Below, piece by piece: positions 26,668 through 37,245 of a stretch of 64,000 bases of DNA. Made by a program: the position numbers and the translations under genes. The notes under the pieces are model-generated. The model saw only the letters and a list, made by a program, of their open reading frames with translations. It searched no databases and was not told the DNA's origin. Position 1 is the stretch's first letter, and every line of letters starts with the position of its first letter. The stretch comes from Subtercola boreus (lineage in GTDB: Bacteria > Actinomycetota > Actinomycetes > Actinomycetales > Microbacteriaceae), in NCBI RefSeq assembly GCF_006716115.1, contig NZ_VFOO01000001.1, positions 310,001 to 374,000 on the forward strand, in the 5' to 3' direction.

Positions 26668-27951
26668 ATGCCCAGCCAACTGCCCTCAACGTTCAACGAC
26701 GCCCTCGCGAGCGTCGACCCCGAGATCGCCGCCGTCCTGCGCGACGAACTCGGCCGCCAGCGCGGCACGCTCGAGATGATCGCGAGTGAGAACTTCGTCT
26801 CCCGCGCCGTGCTCGAGGCGCAGGGATCCGTTCTCACCAACAAGTACGCCGAGGGTTACCCCGGCCGCCGCTACTACGGCGGCTGCGAGTTCGTCGACGT
26901 GGCCGAGAATCTCGCCCGCGACCGCGCGAAGGCGCTCTTCGGTGCCGAGCACGCGAACGTGCAGCCGCACGCCGGCGCCCAGGCCAACGCGGCGGCCCTG
27001 ATGGCCCTCGCCACGATCGGCGACACCATCCTCGGCATGGAGCTCAGCCACGGCGGTCATCTGACGCACGGTATGAAGTTGAACTTCTCCGGCAAGAACT
27101 ACCGTGCAACGAGCTACGGCGTCGACCCGGAGACCTACCTCGTCGACATGGACATCGTGCGCGAGAAGGCCCTCGCCGAGCGCCCCACCGTTCTGATCGC
27201 CGGCTGGTCTGCCTACCCCCGCCAGCTCGACTTCGCCGCTTTCCGTGACATTGCCGACGAGGTCGGCGCGAAGCTCTGGGTCGACATGGCGCACTTCGCG
27301 GGGCTCGTGGCCGCGGGCCTGCACCCGTCGCCCGTCCCGTACGCCGATGTGGTGACGAGCACCGTGCACAAGACCCTCGCGGGTCCCCGCAGCGGTGTCG
27401 TGCTGAGCAAGGCGGAGTTCGCCAAGAAGATCGACTCCGCCGTGTTCCCCGGCCAGCAGGGCGGCCCGCTCATGCACGTCGTCGCCGCCAAGGCCACCGC
27501 GTTCAAGCTGGCCGCAGAGCCCGAGTTCAAGGACCGCCAGCAGCGCACCATCTCCGGCGCGAAGATCGTCGCCGAACGCCTGATGGGCGCCGACACCGTG
27601 GCCGAGGGCATCAGCGTGCTCACCGGCGGCACCGACGTGCACCTCATCCTGGTCGACCTCCGGAACGCCGCCATCGACGGCAAGCAGGCCGAAGACCTCC
27701 TGCACGAGGTCGGCATCACCGTCAACCGCAACTCGATCCCGTTCGACCCGCGCCCCCCGATGGTGACCTCCGGTCTCCGCATCGGCACCCCGGCGCTGGC
27801 AACGCGTGGTTTCGGCGACGAAGAGTTCACCGAGGTCGCCGACATCATCGCGAACGCCTTGAAGCCGTCACCGGATGTCGCGGCCCTCCGCGCCCGCGTG
27901 CTGAAGCTCACCGACGGCTTCCCGCTCTACGACGGCCTCGAGAACTGGTAG
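26668..27951 (+). CDS. glyA: Serine hydroxymethyltransferase
   Basis: A PLP enzyme of 427 residues that converts serine and tetrahydrofolate to glycine and 5,10-methylene-THF, the main entry into one-carbon metabolism. Landmarks: the N-terminal [48 protein letters not shown], and the Schiff-base lysine in [14 protein letters not shown]. Length is normal. ATG at 26668 has AAGGAGAG at an ideal distance. The riboswitch upstream links expression to ZMP/ZTP and so to purine and folate status, in line with purNH elsewhere in the window. Confidence 0.97.
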   Translation: MPSQLPSTFNDALASVDPEIAAVLRDELGRQRGTLEMIASENFVSRAVLEAQGSVLTNKYAEGYPGRRYYGGCEFVDVAENLARDRAKALFGAEHANVQPHAGAQANAAALMALATIGDTILGMELSHGGHLTHGMKLNFSGKNYRATSYGVDPETYLVDMDIVREKALAERPTVLIAGWSAYPRQLDFAAFRDIADEVGAKLWVDMAHFAGLVAAGLHPSPVPYADVVTSTVHKTLAGPRSGVVLSKAEFAKKIDSAVFPGQQGGPLMHVVAAKATAFKLAAEPEFKDRQQRTISGAKIVAERLMGADTVAEGISVLTGGTDVHLILVDLRNAAIDGKQAEDLLHEVGITVNRNSIPFDPRPPMVTSGLRIGTPALATRGFGDEEFTEVADIIANALKPSPDVAALRARVLKLTDGFPLYDGLENW

Positions 27952-27975
27952 CGAACCAGCCATGAAGGCTTGCCG

Positions 27976-28923
27976 ATGAAACCCCTGACGGGTGAACAGT
28001 TCGCGATCGAGTACGAGCGGGGTGACGGCCGCCGCTCGACGGCGATCGTCACCGAGCTCGCCGCCGCCCTCCGCGAACTGTTCCTCGACGGGGTCGAGAG
28101 CGTCGAACCGCACTCCGAGAACGAGCTGCCCCCGATGGGATCCGGTCTTCTGCTCGTTCCGTGGCCGAACCGCATCGCGGGTGCCCGGTGGGAGCTGGAT
28201 GGCAAGCCGCAGCAGCTCGACCGCACCGAGCCCGCCACCGGCAACGCCACGCACGGCCTCGTGCGGAACACCGCCTACCGCCTCACCGCACGCACCGCGA
28301 ACTCGATCACGCTCGACGCGACGGTGTTCCCGCAGCACGGCTACCCGTTCCGCGTCGACACCAGCGTGCAGTACGTGCTCGACGAGAACGGCCTGACGGT
28401 CATCCACTCGCTCACGAACGAATCGGCGGCAGCTGCCCCGGTGGCCGTGGGCGCGCACCCGTACTTCCGGGTCGGCGACGTGCCGGTCGGCGAGCTGGTC
28501 GCGACCGTCGACGCAGCAACCCGGTTCGAGGTGGATGCTGTGGCCATCCCCACCCGCGAGGTCCCGGTCGACGGCACCGGCTTCGACCTGCGGGGCGGCC
28601 GCCCGGTCGGCGAGCTCGACATCGACAGCGGATTCGGCGGCGTGGGCATCCACGACGGCCGCGCCGTGCACTCGGTGACGGCGCCCGACGGATCGGCGAC
28701 CGAGGTGTGGGGCGACGAGAACTTCCGTTTCGTGCAGTTCTACACGCCGCGGAACTTCCCCCGGGGCACCGTGACCCCAGCCAACCCGACTCCCGGCCAG
28801 GCCGTCGCGATCGAACCCATGACGGCCCCGGCCAACGCGTTCAACACGGGCCTGGGGCTCCGCTGGCTCGAACCCGGCGAGACGTGGCGACTGCAGTGGG
28901 GCATCCGGCACCGAGCAGCCTGA
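27976..28923 (+). CDS. Aldose 1-epimerase family protein
   Basis: A 315-residue galactose-mutarotase-like protein: LLLVPWPNRIAGARWELDGK at the substrate region, a general acid histidine in NATHGLVRNTAY, VGAHPYFRVG, and the late Glu in VAIEPMTAPANAFN. Enzymes of this group interconvert sugar anomers; some act on hexose-6-phosphates. The ATG at 27976 has GAAGG seven bases upstream and is preferred to the TTG at 27970. It lies 24 bases after glyA and may be read through from it. Confidence 0.88.
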   Translation: MKPLTGEQFAIEYERGDGRRSTAIVTELAAALRELFLDGVESVEPHSENELPPMGSGLLLVPWPNRIAGARWELDGKPQQLDRTEPATGNATHGLVRNTAYRLTARTANSITLDATVFPQHGYPFRVDTSVQYVLDENGLTVIHSLTNESAAAAPVAVGAHPYFRVGDVPVGELVATVDAATRFEVDAVAIPTREVPVDGTGFDLRGGRPVGELDIDSGFGGVGIHDGRAVHSVTAPDGSATEVWGDENFRFVQFYTPRNFPRGTVTPANPTPGQAVAIEPMTAPANAFNTGLGLRWLEPGETWRLQWGIRHRAA

Positions 28924-28959
28924 CAGGCTGCGGGTACCGGATGCTCGGCCGCCGAACCG

Positions 28960-29205
28960 CTAGTTCTCGACGTTCGGCGGGGTCTGGTCGACCTCGCTGA
29001 GGAAGTTGTAGGGGATCGGCTCGACCGTGTCGGGTCCGACCTCGCCCAGGGCCCACGTGCGCACCGACGTCGCGCCCGCGGCCTCGAACGTGAGTTCGAC
29101 GAGGTCCTGGTAGGCCCCGTCGACGTAGGACAGTTCGACGATCTCATTGTTGCCGATGACTCCCGGCCCGATGAGTTCAGCCCGGTAGGTGCTCTGGTCG
29201 GTCAT
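28960..29205 (-). CDS. Small acidic protein, unknown
   Basis: Not recognised. An 81-residue acidic soluble protein (MTDQSTYRAELIGPGVIGNNE, VELSYVDGAYQDLVELTFEAAG, SVRTWALGEVGPDTVEPIPY) with beta-strand-like alternation and no membrane segment or cysteine. ATG at 29205 has GGGAAG five bases upstream, which supports it over a longer frame starting at 29232. No partner gene is obvious. Confidence 0.6.
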   Translation of the reverse strand: MTDQSTYRAELIGPGVIGNNEIVELSYVDGAYQDLVELTFEAAGATSVRTWALGEVGPDTVEPIPYNFLSEVDQTPPNVEN

Positions 29206-29373
29206 AGCTTCCCTGCTCTTTCCGTGTCGCATTCACCGCAGCGACGTCGCCGCGGTCGGTTCCCAGCGTAGGGGCGCCGGCCGGGCCGCAGAAGGGCCCG
29301 CGGCTGCACGTTCTCCCACATCTCGGCCGAGGTGGTGGGACTGGGGGCACGATCTCGCACGAATGTGCTCCGG

Positions 29374-29511
29374 TCAGCGCAGGTGCGCCTCGCGCACATT
29401 CCGGGTGTGCAGGATGCGCCCCAGAACGAGGGCGACAGGGATCGACAGCGCCACCCAGGCGGCTGCGGCCACGGCTGCCCCCTGGAGGGCGTCGCTGAGG
29501 AGGTCGGGCAT
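29374..29511 (-). CDS. 45-residue single-pass membrane protein (small ORF)
   Basis: A short frame: ATG at 29511, GGGAG six bases upstream, stop at 29374. The product starts MPDLLSDALQGAAVAAAAW, continues through a hydrophobic stretch (VALSIPVALVLGRIL) and ends in a charged tail (HTRNVREAHLR). One membrane helix with a basic cytoplasmic tail is a plausible small regulatory membrane protein. It lies between two minus-strand genes, with about 160 bases on each side in which I see nothing else. Existence is supported by the ribosome-binding site and composition only. Confidence 0.5.
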   Translation of the reverse strand: MPDLLSDALQGAAVAAAAWVALSIPVALVLGRILHTRNVREAHLR

Positions 29512-29668
29512 GAGTGCTCCCTCGTGTCGGTGAGGTGTCTGCGCGCCCGGATGGGCACACCATCACTCTGCTGCCGCTGGCTCCACGAACGCTCGGATCA
29601 GCCTGCCCGTCCGCTGTGGGTCGTCTGTGCCGGGCTGAGAGTCGACGCAGCCGGCAGGCCGGGGTTCG

Positions 29669-30262
29669 TCAGCCGCAGGTGTCGGAGAGCCAGTTCTTGA
29701 TGCTGTCGAGCTGGGCCTCGAATGCCGTGTCGACGAAGGCCGGGCGCTCGGGTTCCGGGGTGGGAGTGGAGGTGGCTGGCGCGCCCGGCGTCGGGTTGGC
29801 GGTTGCGGTGGAGGCGCTGGAGCTGGCGCTGGCGCTGGCGGTCGCGCTCGCCGAGGCGCGGATGGCCTCCACCTCGTCGTTCCACGAGGAGAGGGCCTGG
29901 CCGTAGGTGCGCACGATCGCCGACAGCTGCGCGTAGTTCGCCGCGATGGCCGGGGGAGCAGAGGCAGCCGCAGTGCGGATGGTGTCGTCGATGTCGTCCA
30001 CGCCGCCGTCCGGGTCGGCCAGCGCCAGGTTCTTCGGGGCCAGGGCGAGCGTCAGCACATCCCCGGCGACAGCCGCGCACGCGTCGTCCTTCGTCCCGTA
30101 GGCACCCCACTCCGCGTTCGTCGAGGCGCTCGGGCCCGCTGTGAGGCTCGGGTTCGGGATGACCGTGGGCGAGACATCCGGAGCCGAACACGCCGCGACG
30201 CCGAACATCAGCACCGCAGCCGCGCTGACGCAGAGAGCCAGGCGTGCACTTCGGTTCACCAT
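29669..30262 (-). CDS. Lipoprotein with serine/alanine/threonine-rich linker
   Basis: A 197-residue secreted lipoprotein: signal peptide 1-25 with lipobox FGVAACS, a conserved-looking domain with a Cys in KDDACAAVAGDVLTLAL, an alpha-helical middle (ANYAQLSAIVRTYGQALSSWNDEVEAIR), an ASATASAS linker of about 40 residues, and a short end with a terminal Cys (IKNWLSDTCG). The two mature cysteines could form a disulfide. ATG at 30262; a GTG follows immediately. Function unknown. Confidence 0.75.
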   Translation of the reverse strand: MVNRSARLALCVSAAAVLMFGVAACSAPDVSPTVIPNPSLTAGPSASTNAEWGAYGTKDDACAAVAGDVLTLALAPKNLALADPDGGVDDIDDTIRTAAASAPPAIAANYAQLSAIVRTYGQALSSWNDEVEAIRASASATASASASSSASTATANPTPGAPATSTPTPEPERPAFVDTAFEAQLDSIKNWLSDTCG

Positions 30263-30337
30263 GCTGCCCTGCCCGCCTCTCCCCGGCCTCGACTCGCGCC
30301 GGGCGTCTCTGGCCAGCGTAGAGGTAACAGGCGCGCT

Positions 30338-31060
30338 GTGAACGCCGGAGCGGGAATGCCCGTAGCCTTGGACTTCACCCCGCTCGAGCGTGTCGGGAGT
30401 CCCGTGAAGGTTGTGTTCCTCGTTCTGCGCATCGCGGCGCTCGCCACGACAGTGCTGGCGCTGGTCTCCCGCGCGGACTGCGTCTTCGCGAGCGGGGGCT
30501 GCCGGGCATCCAATCTGCTCAGCTACTTCACCATCGAGAGCAACATCGCCTTCGTGCTGCTGCTCGTGCTGCTTCTCGCCCGCGGGCTCCGCCGGCCGGA
30601 GCGGGAGTGGCTGACGGCGCTGCGGGCGCTCGTGACGGCCTACCTGGTCGTCTCCGGCGTGACCTTCGTGGCACTGATCGTCAACGCGGGGCTTGCCGAC
30701 TACGTGTTCCTCGTGCCGACCTCGGAGAAGGTGCTGCATTTCGTCGTGCCGTCGTACGCGATCCTCGACTTCGTGTTCGCACCCGGGCGGCACCGCCTGC
30801 ACTGGAACACCGTCTGGGTCTCGCTCGGTTTCCCCCTTGTCTACGGCATCTACACGCTCGTGCGCGGGCCGGCCGTGGGGTGGTACCCGTACATCTTCCT
30901 CGACCCGCAGTGGGCCGGCAGCTACGCGGCGGTCGGGGTCTACGCGGCGGTGCTGGCAGCCGTCATCCTCGCGGTCTCGGCGGCCCTCATCGCGGCGAGC
31001 CGCCTGCCGCGGCTGCCCCGCCTTCCGGTCAGCCGGCGTGCGCCGCCAGCCACGCAATGA
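30338..31060 (+). CDS. Pr6Pr family membrane protein
   Basis: A 240-residue protein with six hydrophobic segments of the FAR-17a/AIG1-like (Pr6Pr) group: LLSYFTIESNIAFVLLLVLLLA, FVALIVNAGLADYVF, VLHFVVPSYAILDFVFAPGRHRLHWNTVW, WYPYIFLD. The conserved Asn in TIESN and His in KVLHFVVP are the positions used by the related AIG1/ADTRP hydrolases; activity in bacterial members is unknown. Start GTG 30338; ATG at 30356 is an alternative. Convergent with the hydrolase gene, overlapping by 32 bases. Confidence 0.8.
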   Translation: MNAGAGMPVALDFTPLERVGSPVKVVFLVLRIAALATTVLALVSRADCVFASGGCRASNLLSYFTIESNIAFVLLLVLLLARGLRRPEREWLTALRALVTAYLVVSGVTFVALIVNAGLADYVFLVPTSEKVLHFVVPSYAILDFVFAPGRHRLHWNTVWVSLGFPLVYGIYTLVRGPAVGWYPYIFLDPQWAGSYAAVGVYAAVLAAVILAVSAALIAASRLPRLPRLPVSRRAPPATQ

Positions 31061-31922
31061 CGGTGGCGGTGATCTCGTCACGGTTCGTCTCGTTGAAGAT
31101 CTCGTGGCGTGCGCCCGGGTACACGGTGAGGGTCACGTCGGTTAGGCCGGCGTCGCGGTAGCGCTGGGCGAGGATGCCCACGAGCTGTCCGTCGCCCGAA
31201 AGCGGGTCGTCCTGGCCTGAGACGACCAGGATCGGGAGGTCGTGGCGGATGCGGCCGAGTTCCGCCGGGTCGGCCAGACGCGCCGCAGCCGAGAACAGCT
31301 GGGGGATCAGGTCGTCGGCGAGGTCGAATCCGCTGAGCGGGTCGGCGACGTACGCATCGACTTCTGCGGTGTCGCGCGAGAGCCACTCGTACCCGGTGCG
31401 GTGCTCGAAGGCGGCGTTGAAGGCGGTCAGTTCGACGGGGCCGTCGCCGGCATTGGCGGCCAGTGCGCCGGCGAGAACGTCGAGCGCGGTCGACCCCGAG
31501 AGAACGACGCCCGCGTAGAGGTCCGACCGCTCGAGGAGCATCTGCTGGGCCGCGAACGACCCCATCGAGTGCGCGATCAGGAAGAGTGGAAGGTCCGGAT
31601 GCTCGGCCTTGACCGACTCGCCGAACGCGATCATGTCGGAGACCAGGGCCTCCCAGCCGGCCGCGCCGAAGCTGCCGAGGGGGACCACCCCGCCGTCCGC
31701 CTCGCCGATGGAGGCCCCATGCCCGCGATGATCGTCGGCGTGCACCTCATAGCCAGCGTCGGTCAGAGCGTCGGCGAGGCGGCCGTAGCGGCCCGAGTGC
31801 TCAGCGACCCCGTGCGCGAGCTGCACGACGGCACGGGGCGAACCCGACGGGACGTTCCAGCGGTAGGTGGCGAGGGCCAGGGAATCGGTCGGCGAGGGGA
31901 AGGTGGAGGTGAGAGGTGACAT
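31029..31922 (-). CDS. Alpha/beta hydrolase, monoacylglycerol lipase type
   Basis: A 297-residue serine hydrolase. Landmarks: oxyanion region QLAHGVAEHSGRYGRLADAL, DDHRGHGAS, nucleophile elbow IAHSMGSFAAQQ (Ala-x-Ser-x-Gly variant), Asp in VVSGQDDPLS and His in YPGARHEIFNE. These match bacterial monoglyceride lipases and lysophospholipases. No signal peptide, so cytoplasmic. ATG at 31922 follows a weak GAAAGG. It diverges from a TetR gene with a 142-base gap that carries a 16-bp tandem repeat. Confidence 0.9.
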   Translation of the reverse strand: MSPLTSTFPSPTDSLALATYRWNVPSGSPRAVVQLAHGVAEHSGRYGRLADALTDAGYEVHADDHRGHGASIGEADGGVVPLGSFGAAGWEALVSDMIAFGESVKAEHPDLPLFLIAHSMGSFAAQQMLLERSDLYAGVVLSGSTALDVLAGALAANAGDGPVELTAFNAAFEHRTGYEWLSRDTAEVDAYVADPLSGFDLADDLIPQLFSAAARLADPAELGRIRHDLPILVVSGQDDPLSGDGQLVGILAQRYRDAGLTDVTLTVYPGARHEIFNETNRDEITATVIAWLAAHAG

Positions 31923-31938
31923 GGCTGGGCCTTTCTTC

Positions 31939-31986
31939 GGTGACGGGTGCAGACGGTGACGGGTGCAGACGGTGACGGGTGCAGAC
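31939..31986. repeat. Three tandem 16-bp repeats between hydrolase and tetR
   Basis: Three exact copies of GGTGACGGGTGCAGAC, starting 17 bases upstream of the hydrolase ATG, within the leader/promoter of that gene and upstream of the divergent tetR. Directly repeated exact units in a promoter could be regulator sites or a recent slippage product. Confidence 0.85.
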
Positions 31987-32052
31987 GGTTGTCGGTTGCG
32001 GGTGGTGCGGGTAGCCGAGGATGACGGGGGAGTGGGCCCCGCGGCCCCGCTG

Positions 32053-32058
32053 TAGACT
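32053..32058 (+). promoter_or_regulatory. Candidate -10 of tetR (leaderless)
   Basis: TAGACT, six bases (CCCGAG), then the ATG of the TetR gene. Confidence 0.45.
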
Positions 32059-32064
32059 CCCGAG

Positions 32065-32690
32065 ATGGGCCCGAGCGCAGAGACAGCGAAGTCGCGTGCG
32101 ACCCAGGAACGGAGCATCGACACGCAGGCGCGGATCCTCGACTCGGCGATCACCGCGCTGGTGCAGCATGGCTATTCCGGGGCCACCACCCTGCGCATCC
32201 AGGAGATCGCCGAGGTGAGCCGCGGCCGGCTCCTGCACCACTACCCCTCGCGGGACGACCTGCTCGTCGCCGCCGTCTCGCACCTCACCGAAGCTCGGAT
32301 GCGGGACCTCGCCGACGACGTCGCGTGGCCGGCGGACCCGGTCGCGCGCATCGAGGTGGCGATCGCCCGCATGTGGGAGACGTTCCAGCAGGAGTACTTC
32401 TGGGCATCCAGTGAACTGTGGCTCGCGGCGCGGGCGAATCCGCGGCTGAAAGAGGCGCTCGAACCGCACGAGCGGAGGCTCAGCGCCTTCATCGTGCAGA
32501 AGGTCGGCTCGATGTTCGGCGACCGGCTCGTTGCAGCCAGCAGTTACGTGACGGTGCGCGACGTGCTCATCAGCAGTATGCGAGGCGTGGCCCTCAGCTA
32601 TGCGTTCCGCCCGCGGGACGCCGAGCTCGACCCGCACCTGGCCGAGTGGCGTGCCATCGCCCGTGCCCTGCTGCTGCCGGTGGATGACCG

Positions 32691-32718
<28 letters not shown>
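32065..32718 (+). CDS. TetR/AcrR family transcriptional regulator
   Basis: A 217-residue repressor-type protein. The N-terminal DNA-binding domain covers residues about 15-65 (TQARILDSAITALVQHGYSGATTLRIQEIAEVSRGRLLHHYPSRDDLL); the rest is a helical ligand-binding domain. It diverges from the hydrolase and converges, with a 28-base overlap, with the first acyl-CoA ligase gene. It is one of two TetR candidates to read the operator motifs of the catabolic island. The ligand is likely an acyl-CoA or related acid, but this is inference from context. Confidence 0.88.
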
Positions 32719-34295
<1,577 letters not shown>

Positions 34296-34308
34296 ACTGA
34301 CTCCAAAT

Positions 34309-34324
34309 GTGATTGGGGGTTCAC
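34309..34324 (-). promoter_or_regulatory. Operator motif A, copy 1 (acyl-CoA ligase)
   Basis: On the minus strand GTGAACCCCCAATCAC, an imperfect palindrome with GTGA/TCAC ends. It matches the copies at 34363-34378 and 42353-42368. It sits 14-29 bases upstream of the ligase GTG, the same distance as copy 2 to its gene. Confidence 0.6.
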
Positions 34325-34362
34325 CGGAAGCATTCTATCTCTCCACACAGTGAACGGATATA

Positions 34363-34378
34363 GTGAATACGAAATCAC
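34363..34378 (+). promoter_or_regulatory. Operator motif A, copy 2 (acyl-CoA dehydrogenase)
   Basis: GTGAATACGAAATCAC overlaps the end of the -10-like TATAGT (34359-34364) and the expected transcription start of the dehydrogenase gene, a position suited to repression. Confidence 0.6.
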
Positions 34379-34391
34379 AATTGGAGTCATC

Positions 34392-35543
34392 GTGGACTTT
34401 TCTGTCAGTGCAGAGCTCGCCGATCTGACCCGAGGGGTTGCGAAGGTGCTCGCCCCGTTCGGTGGCGCCTACTACGGCGAGCATGCCCGTGACCGCGAGC
34501 CGTGCGCCGAAGCGTGGACCGCGCTCGGCGACGCGGGATTCATCGGTGTGAACATCCCGGAGGAGTACGGCGGCGGCGGTGCCGGGATGCTCGAACTGGC
34601 ACTCGTCACGGAGGAGTCCGCGGCGCAGGGTGTTCCCCTCCTGCTTCTGCTGGTCTCGTCGGCGATCTGCGCCGAGGTGATCTCGACCTTCGGTTCCACC
34701 GCGCAGAAGGAACGCTGGCTGCCGGCCCTGGCCGACGGTCGTTCGAAGATGTCGTTCGCCATCACCGAGCCCGACGCTGGTTCCAACACGCACGAGATCT
34801 CGACCAACGCCGTGCGTGACGGCGACGGCTGGCTGCTCAACGGCTCGAAGTACTACATCTCCGGCGTGGACGAGGCCGACGCGATCCTTGTCGTGGCACG
34901 CACGGGCAGGGATGCCGAGGGCAAACCGCTGATGTCGCTCTTCGTGGTGCCGACCGACGCCGCGGGCCTGGAGCGCTCGCGGATCGAGATGGACATCGCC
35001 CTGCCCGAGAAGCAGTTCACTCTGTTCTTCGGCGACGTGCGACTCCCTGCCGACGCACTCATCGGCGAGGAGGGCAACGGCTTCCAGCAGGTCTTCCACG
35101 GCCTGAACCCCGAGCGGATCACGGGTGCGGCCCTCTTGGTGGGGATCGCCCGGTACGCGCTCGGCCGCGCCGCCGCCTACGCGCGCGAGAGAGAGGTGTG
35201 GGGTGTGGCCATCGGTACGCACCAGGGCCTCTCGCACCCGCTCGCGAAAGCGAGCATGGAGACGGAACTCGCCGCCCTGATGATGCGGAAGGCTGCCTGG
35301 CTGCACGACAACGGGCTGCCTGCCGGTGAGGCCTCGAACACCGCCAAGTACGCGGCGGCCGAGGCGGCGCTGAACGCGATCGATGCGGCCATCCAGACCC
35401 ACGGCGGCAACGGGCTCGCCCACGAGTACGGACTGATGCCCTACTGGGGCATGGCGCGGCTGCTCCGCATCGCGCCGGTCAGTCGGGAGATGATCCTGAA
35501 CTTCATTGCCCAGCACAGTCTGAAGCTGCCGCGCTCGTACTGA
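34392..35543 (+). CDS. Acyl-CoA dehydrogenase
   Basis: An FAD flavoenzyme of 383 residues oxidising an acyl-CoA to the 2-enoyl-CoA. Family landmarks: GFIGVNIPEEYGGGGAGM, FAITEPDAGSNTHEI (FAD/substrate loop), GSKYYISGVDEADAILV, and C-terminal IQTHGGNGLAHEYGLMPYW, whose Glu sits where the catalytic base lies in many members. The GTG at 34392 is preceded by GGAG and is preferred to an upstream ATG at 34350, which would lie within the promoter. It diverges from the first acyl-CoA ligase across a 96-base region of mirrored operators. Confidence 0.92.
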   Translation: MDFSVSAELADLTRGVAKVLAPFGGAYYGEHARDREPCAEAWTALGDAGFIGVNIPEEYGGGGAGMLELALVTEESAAQGVPLLLLLVSSAICAEVISTFGSTAQKERWLPALADGRSKMSFAITEPDAGSNTHEISTNAVRDGDGWLLNGSKYYISGVDEADAILVVARTGRDAEGKPLMSLFVVPTDAAGLERSRIEMDIALPEKQFTLFFGDVRLPADALIGEEGNGFQQVFHGLNPERITGAALLVGIARYALGRAAAYAREREVWGVAIGTHQGLSHPLAKASMETELAALMMRKAAWLHDNGLPAGEASNTAKYAAAEAALNAIDAAIQTHGGNGLAHEYGLMPYWGMARLLRIAPVSREMILNFIAQHSLKLPRSY

Positions 35544-35590
35544 ACAGAGGCGGGGGTGCGGGCGGCAGGGTGCAGGCCACGGCGGGGCGT

Positions 35591-35630
35591 TCACGGCACG
35601 GCGCTCACGGCACGGCGCTCACGGCGCGGC
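35591..35630. repeat. 14-bp tandem repeat at the 3' end of the second acyl-CoA ligase
   Basis: Nearly three copies of TCACGGCACGGCGC. The third copy runs into the stop codon (TCA, 35619-35621) and last codons of the minus-strand ligase gene, so the earlier copies carry the same stop in repeat register. Confidence 0.7.
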
Positions 35631-37157
35631 GACGAACCCCTCCCGCAGCCGGTGCTTCTGCAGCTTCCCGGTCTCGGTGCGCGGGAGGGAGTCGACAAAC
35701 TCGATCTCACGCGGCACTTTGAAGTGCGCGATCCGCGCCCGCAGGTAGTCGAGCAACTCCGTCTCTAGCTCCGGCCCGGTCTCGACGCCGGGGGCGGCCT
35801 GCACGAAGCCTCTGACCGCTTCCCCCATCTCGGCGTCGGGAACGCCGATCACCGCGATGTCGTGCACCTTCGGATGGAGGGTCAGCGCGTTCTCCACCTC
35901 CTGGGGGTAGATGTTCACACCGCCGGAGATGATCATGAATGCGGCCCGGTCGGTGAGGAAGAGGTAGCCGTCGTCGTCCACATACCCGATGTCACCGGTC
36001 GTGCCCCAGTTGTCGTGCAACGGATGCTGCGCCTTCTTCGTCTTCTCGGGATCGTTGTGGTAGCTGAACGGCAGCACCTCGCGTTCGAAGTACACGAGCC
36101 CGCGTTCGCCGACGGGCAGCTCGTTCCCCTCCTCGTCGCTGATGTGGATGATACCGAGCCCCGCCTTCCCGACCGTTCCGGGTCGTTCCAGCCAGGCTTT
36201 CGAGTCGATGAATGTCACGCCGACCGCTTCCGTCGCGGCGTAGTACTCGTGCAGGATCGGCCCCCACCACTCGATCATCGCGCGTTTCGTCTCGACAGAG
36301 ATGGGGGCCGCGGCGTGTACGGCGACCCGGTGCGACGACAGGTCGTGACCGATCCTCTCCGCGGCCGGCAGCTTGAGCATCCGCACGAACATCGTCGGCA
36401 CCCACTGGCTGTGCGTGATGCGGTATCGCTCGATCGCGACGAGCGCAGCGACGGCGTCGAACCGGGGGAGGATGACGACGGTTCCGCCGACCGAGTGGAT
36501 CATGCCGCCGAACCGCAGCGGTGCCGCGTGGTAGAGCGGCGAGGGGTTGAGGTAGACGGTGTCGGCGTCCCAACCGAACATCGGACCGAAAAGGGGCAGC
36601 AGTGGATCCGCCCCGTCGTTCACCTGGTAGGGAGGGAGCGGGGCTTTGACGCCCTTGGGCTGCCCGGTGGTGCCCGATGAATAGAGCATGTCCTTCCCGC
36701 GCGGCTGGTCACTGGGCGGAACGTTCGACGCGGCGGCCAGCGCCTCGTCGAACGACCCGTGGCCGGCAATGGCCTCGCCGACCGAGAGTCGCAGCGTGAT
36801 GGCCCCGGTGAGCGGGATGATCGCGGTGGCGGTCTCCGTCAGGGAGCTGTCGGCGATCAGCGCCCGCGCCCCGCAGTCGTTCGCGATGTACGCCACCTCG
36901 ACCGGCGACAGACGGTGGTTGATCGCCGTCATGTAGAGACCGCTCCGCATGGCGGCCCAGTACACCTCGTAGTAGAGCGGTGAGTTGGGAGCCAGCATCG
37001 CGACGCTGTCGCCCGGCCGCAGCCCGTGGTCGTAGAGCACGTGCGCGAGCCGCACGGACCGTTCCTCCAGTTCCGCATAGGTCACGGTCGCGCCGGTGTC
37101 GGCCATGATGATCGCCGCTTTGTCCGGCGTCGTGCTGGTGAATGCTCCTGGGTACAC
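35619..37157 (-). CDS. AMP-dependent acyl-CoA ligase, second copy
   Basis: A 512-residue adenylate-forming ligase, only distantly similar to the first one. Motifs: MLYSSGTTGQPKGVK, EYYAATEAVGVTFI, WGTTGDIGYVDDDGYLFLTDRAAFMIISGGVNIYPQEVE and PRTETGKLQKHRL with the catalytic Lys. It resembles the actinobacterial fadD-type acyl-CoA synthetases. The GTG at 37157 follows GAGGAGAAACT, a good ribosome-binding site; a longer frame to 37193 lacks support. Motif B lies 55-79 bases upstream, and the TetR gene ends 88 bases upstream. Confidence 0.92.
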   Translation of the reverse strand: MYPGAFTSTTPDKAAIIMADTGATVTYAELEERSVRLAHVLYDHGLRPGDSVAMLAPNSPLYYEVYWAAMRSGLYMTAINHRLSPVEVAYIANDCGARALIADSSLTETATAIIPLTGAITLRLSVGEAIAGHGSFDEALAAASNVPPSDQPRGKDMLYSSGTTGQPKGVKAPLPPYQVNDGADPLLPLFGPMFGWDADTVYLNPSPLYHAAPLRFGGMIHSVGGTVVILPRFDAVAALVAIERYRITHSQWVPTMFVRMLKLPAAERIGHDLSSHRVAVHAAAPISVETKRAMIEWWGPILHEYYAATEAVGVTFIDSKAWLERPGTVGKAGLGIIHISDEEGNELPVGERGLVYFEREVLPFSYHNDPEKTKKAQHPLHDNWGTTGDIGYVDDDGYLFLTDRAAFMIISGGVNIYPQEVENALTLHPKVHDIAVIGVPDAEMGEAVRGFVQAAPGVETGPELETELLDYLRARIAHFKVPREIEFVDSLPRTETGKLQKHRLREGFVAAP

Positions 37158-37211
37158 AGTTTCTCCTCGTTGAGACCTGGGCCGTTCCGACAAGCATGGA
37201 CGAAGCGGGTC

Positions 37212-37236
37212 TAAGAGTCAAGACTGACTGTTTACT
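37212..37236. promoter_or_regulatory. Operator motif B, copy 1 (second acyl-CoA ligase)
   Basis: The core AAGAGTCA-AGAC-TGACTGTT is an 8-bp inverted repeat with one mismatch, followed by TACT. Over 25 positions it shares 20 with the site upstream of the thiolase at 45851-45875, and stands at a similar distance from its gene start. Confidence 0.6.
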
Positions 37237-37245
37237 TCGGGGCGG

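Noticed and set aside
31939-31986. CRISPR-like array
   Set aside because: The repeats are contiguous with no spacers, and no cas gene is in the window.
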